A stretch of 64,000 bases of DNA from Pontiellaceae bacterium B12227 (GTDB taxonomy: Bacteria; Verrucomicrobiota; Kiritimatiellia; Kiritimatiellales; Pontiellaceae), in contig JAROAZ010000004.1 of assembly GCA_029432775.1 (NCBI GenBank), forward strand, positions 186,001 to 250,000. The letters are read 5' to 3'. Positions 63,464-64,000 of the stretch are shown piece by piece (positions within the stretch are counted from its first letter, which is position 1; every line of letters begins with the position of its first letter). A model generated the notes under the pieces. That model was not told where the DNA came from. It was given only the letters and a program-made list of their open reading frames with translations, and ran no database searches. A program made the position numbers and the translations under genes.

Positions 63464-63586
63464 ATGGGCGAGCAAGGCAAAAGAGACAAAGGCAAGAAGG
63501 AAAAGAAAAAGGAACCGAAACTGACACTGAAGGAAAAGCGAAAGGCCAAAAAAGACAAGGCCCTTAACAAGGATTACACCGTATAG
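63464..63586 (+). CDS. 40-residue Lys-rich peptide
   Basis: GGAGG lies eight bases before the ATG and the frame ends in TAG after YTV. Composition is extremely basic (MGEQGKRDKGKKEKKK start, then LTLKEKRKAKKDKAL). No hydrophobic segment or Cys. It could be a small nucleic-acid- or ribosome-binding protein. A hairpin follows. The protein family is not recognised. Confidence 0.55.
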   Translation: MGEQGKRDKGKKEKKKEPKLTLKEKRKAKKDKALNKDYTV

Positions 63587-63596
63587 CCCAACCGTT

Positions 63597-63635
63597 CATC
63601 ATCCCGGAGTGCGGAGCCTCCGCACCCGGATGATG
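63597..63635. terminator. Long hairpin between convergent genes
   Basis: CATCATCC/GGATGATG outer arms and GTGCGGAG/CTCCGCAC inner arms give a near-continuous stem. No T-tract on either strand, so it may act as a bidirectional transcript-end barrier rather than a classic terminator. Confidence 0.5.
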
Positions 63636-63654
63636 GTCCCTTCAAACAACTTCT

Positions 63655-64000
63655 CTACTCCGCAACCTTCCCCTGCTCCAGGAGTTGATATTTGCCGGTC
63701 ATGCCGCCGGAAATCGTTCCGTTATTCTGGATGATCTGCGCCTGGGCATCAACGCCTCCCGTGATTTCGGCTCCCGGATGCACGGTGAGCATCTGGCCTC
63801 GGAAATAGAGCTTTCCATCCACTTTTCCATAGACTTCACAGATCTGAGCCAACACCGCCAGATCCGTCGAGCAATCCGCCCGCAACTGCAGCGACTGCGC
63901 TTTCAGCAGGACCGGTTGCGTAATCGGCTCCGTAACATTGAGCATCTGACCTTCGGTGACCTGTTCGAAACCATAGCCCTTCAGCTCGGTCTCATATTTC
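63655..64000 (-). CDS. Bactofilin-like beta-helix protein, 5' end outside the window
   Basis: The frame is open to the right edge, so only the C-terminal ~114 residues are seen; an internal Met at 63945 is not the start. Short hydrophobic strands separated by Gly/Asp turns (LRADCSTDLAVLAQICEVYGK, LTVHPGAEITGGVDAQAQI) fit a right-handed beta-helix as in polymer-forming cytoskeletal bactofilins. The family call is tentative. Confidence 0.45.
   Translation of the reverse strand, partial: KYETELKGYGFEQVTEGQMLNVTEPITQPVLLKAQSLQLRADCSTDLAVLAQICEVYGKVDGKLYFRGQMLTVHPGAEITGGVDAQAQIIQNNGTISGGMTGKYQLLEQGKVAE

Noticed and set aside
63464-63586. RiPP precursor peptide for YcaO
   Set aside because: No Cys, Ser or Thr-rich core and no leader-core layout. 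It also lies beyond an intervening membrane-protein gene.

Overview
The window looks like chromosome of a marine, polysaccharide-degrading bacterium of the PVC superphylum, most likely Kiritimatiellota and Pontiella-like. This is inferred from gene content, not from a marker gene. The signs are giant secreted BNR-fold lyases with shared C-terminal modules, a sulfatase beside a GH29 fucosidase, an SHD1-domain protein, LptD and BamD-like outer-membrane genes (diderm envelope), and a short-form ProRS. No rRNA, tRNA, CRISPR array or complete insertion sequence was recognised.

Region 1 (1-18.4 kb, all minus strand) is a polysaccharide-utilisation locus: a LacI-type regulator, a GPH-family sugar symporter, a decayed GH3/GH2 hydrolase fragment, and four secreted proteins of 1000-1441 residues. 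Three of the four are predicted PL24/PL25-like (ulvan-lyase-fold) beta-propellers in which the His/His/Tyr/Arg active-site quartet is visible. The fourth carries a nucleoside-hydrolase-like domain. A 15-nt palindromic site is repeated exactly upstream of all three transcription units and is probably the operator of this regulon.

Region 2 (18.7-25.9 kb) is an amino-sugar operon (ROK-like kinase, PIG-L deacetylase, NagB, two NahK-like anomeric kinases, NAD-dependent epimerase) with a divergent AraC regulator. Region 3 (25.9-39.8 kb) is housekeeping: murC, murG, epmA, efp, cardiolipin synthase, two EEP-family proteins, ferritin, folD and several small envelope proteins. Region 4 (39.9-45.2 kb) holds the glycine cleavage genes gcvT, gcvPA and gcvPB, with a zeta-type toxin/antitoxin pair and repeat debris lodged between the two P-protein genes; gcvH is absent here.

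Region 5 (45.3-50.5 kb) holds three tandem, overlapping, paralogous membrane histidine-kinase-like genes followed by a CstA-family transporter and folE. In the kinase trio the phosphoacceptor His and the ATP-binding residues are split between different proteins, which suggests a kinase that works only as a hetero-complex. Region 6 (50.6-58.4 kb) has a GH29 fucosidase, a sulfatase, lptD, a BamD-like gene and proS. Region 7 (58.4-63.6 kb) is a tightly coupled operon (DUF1611, PLP-fold racemase, full-length YcaO, UPF0316 membrane protein) behind a structured leader that can pair with its own Shine-Dalgarno sequence.

Across the window runs a dispersed palindrome, TTCCA-N5-TGGAA. I count 21 exact copies where about 0.06 would be expected by chance. 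Six lie inside murC in different reading frames, and two form a perfect inverted pair inside epmA. I regard this iterated palindrome and the split kinase trio as the two strongest candidates for something undescribed.
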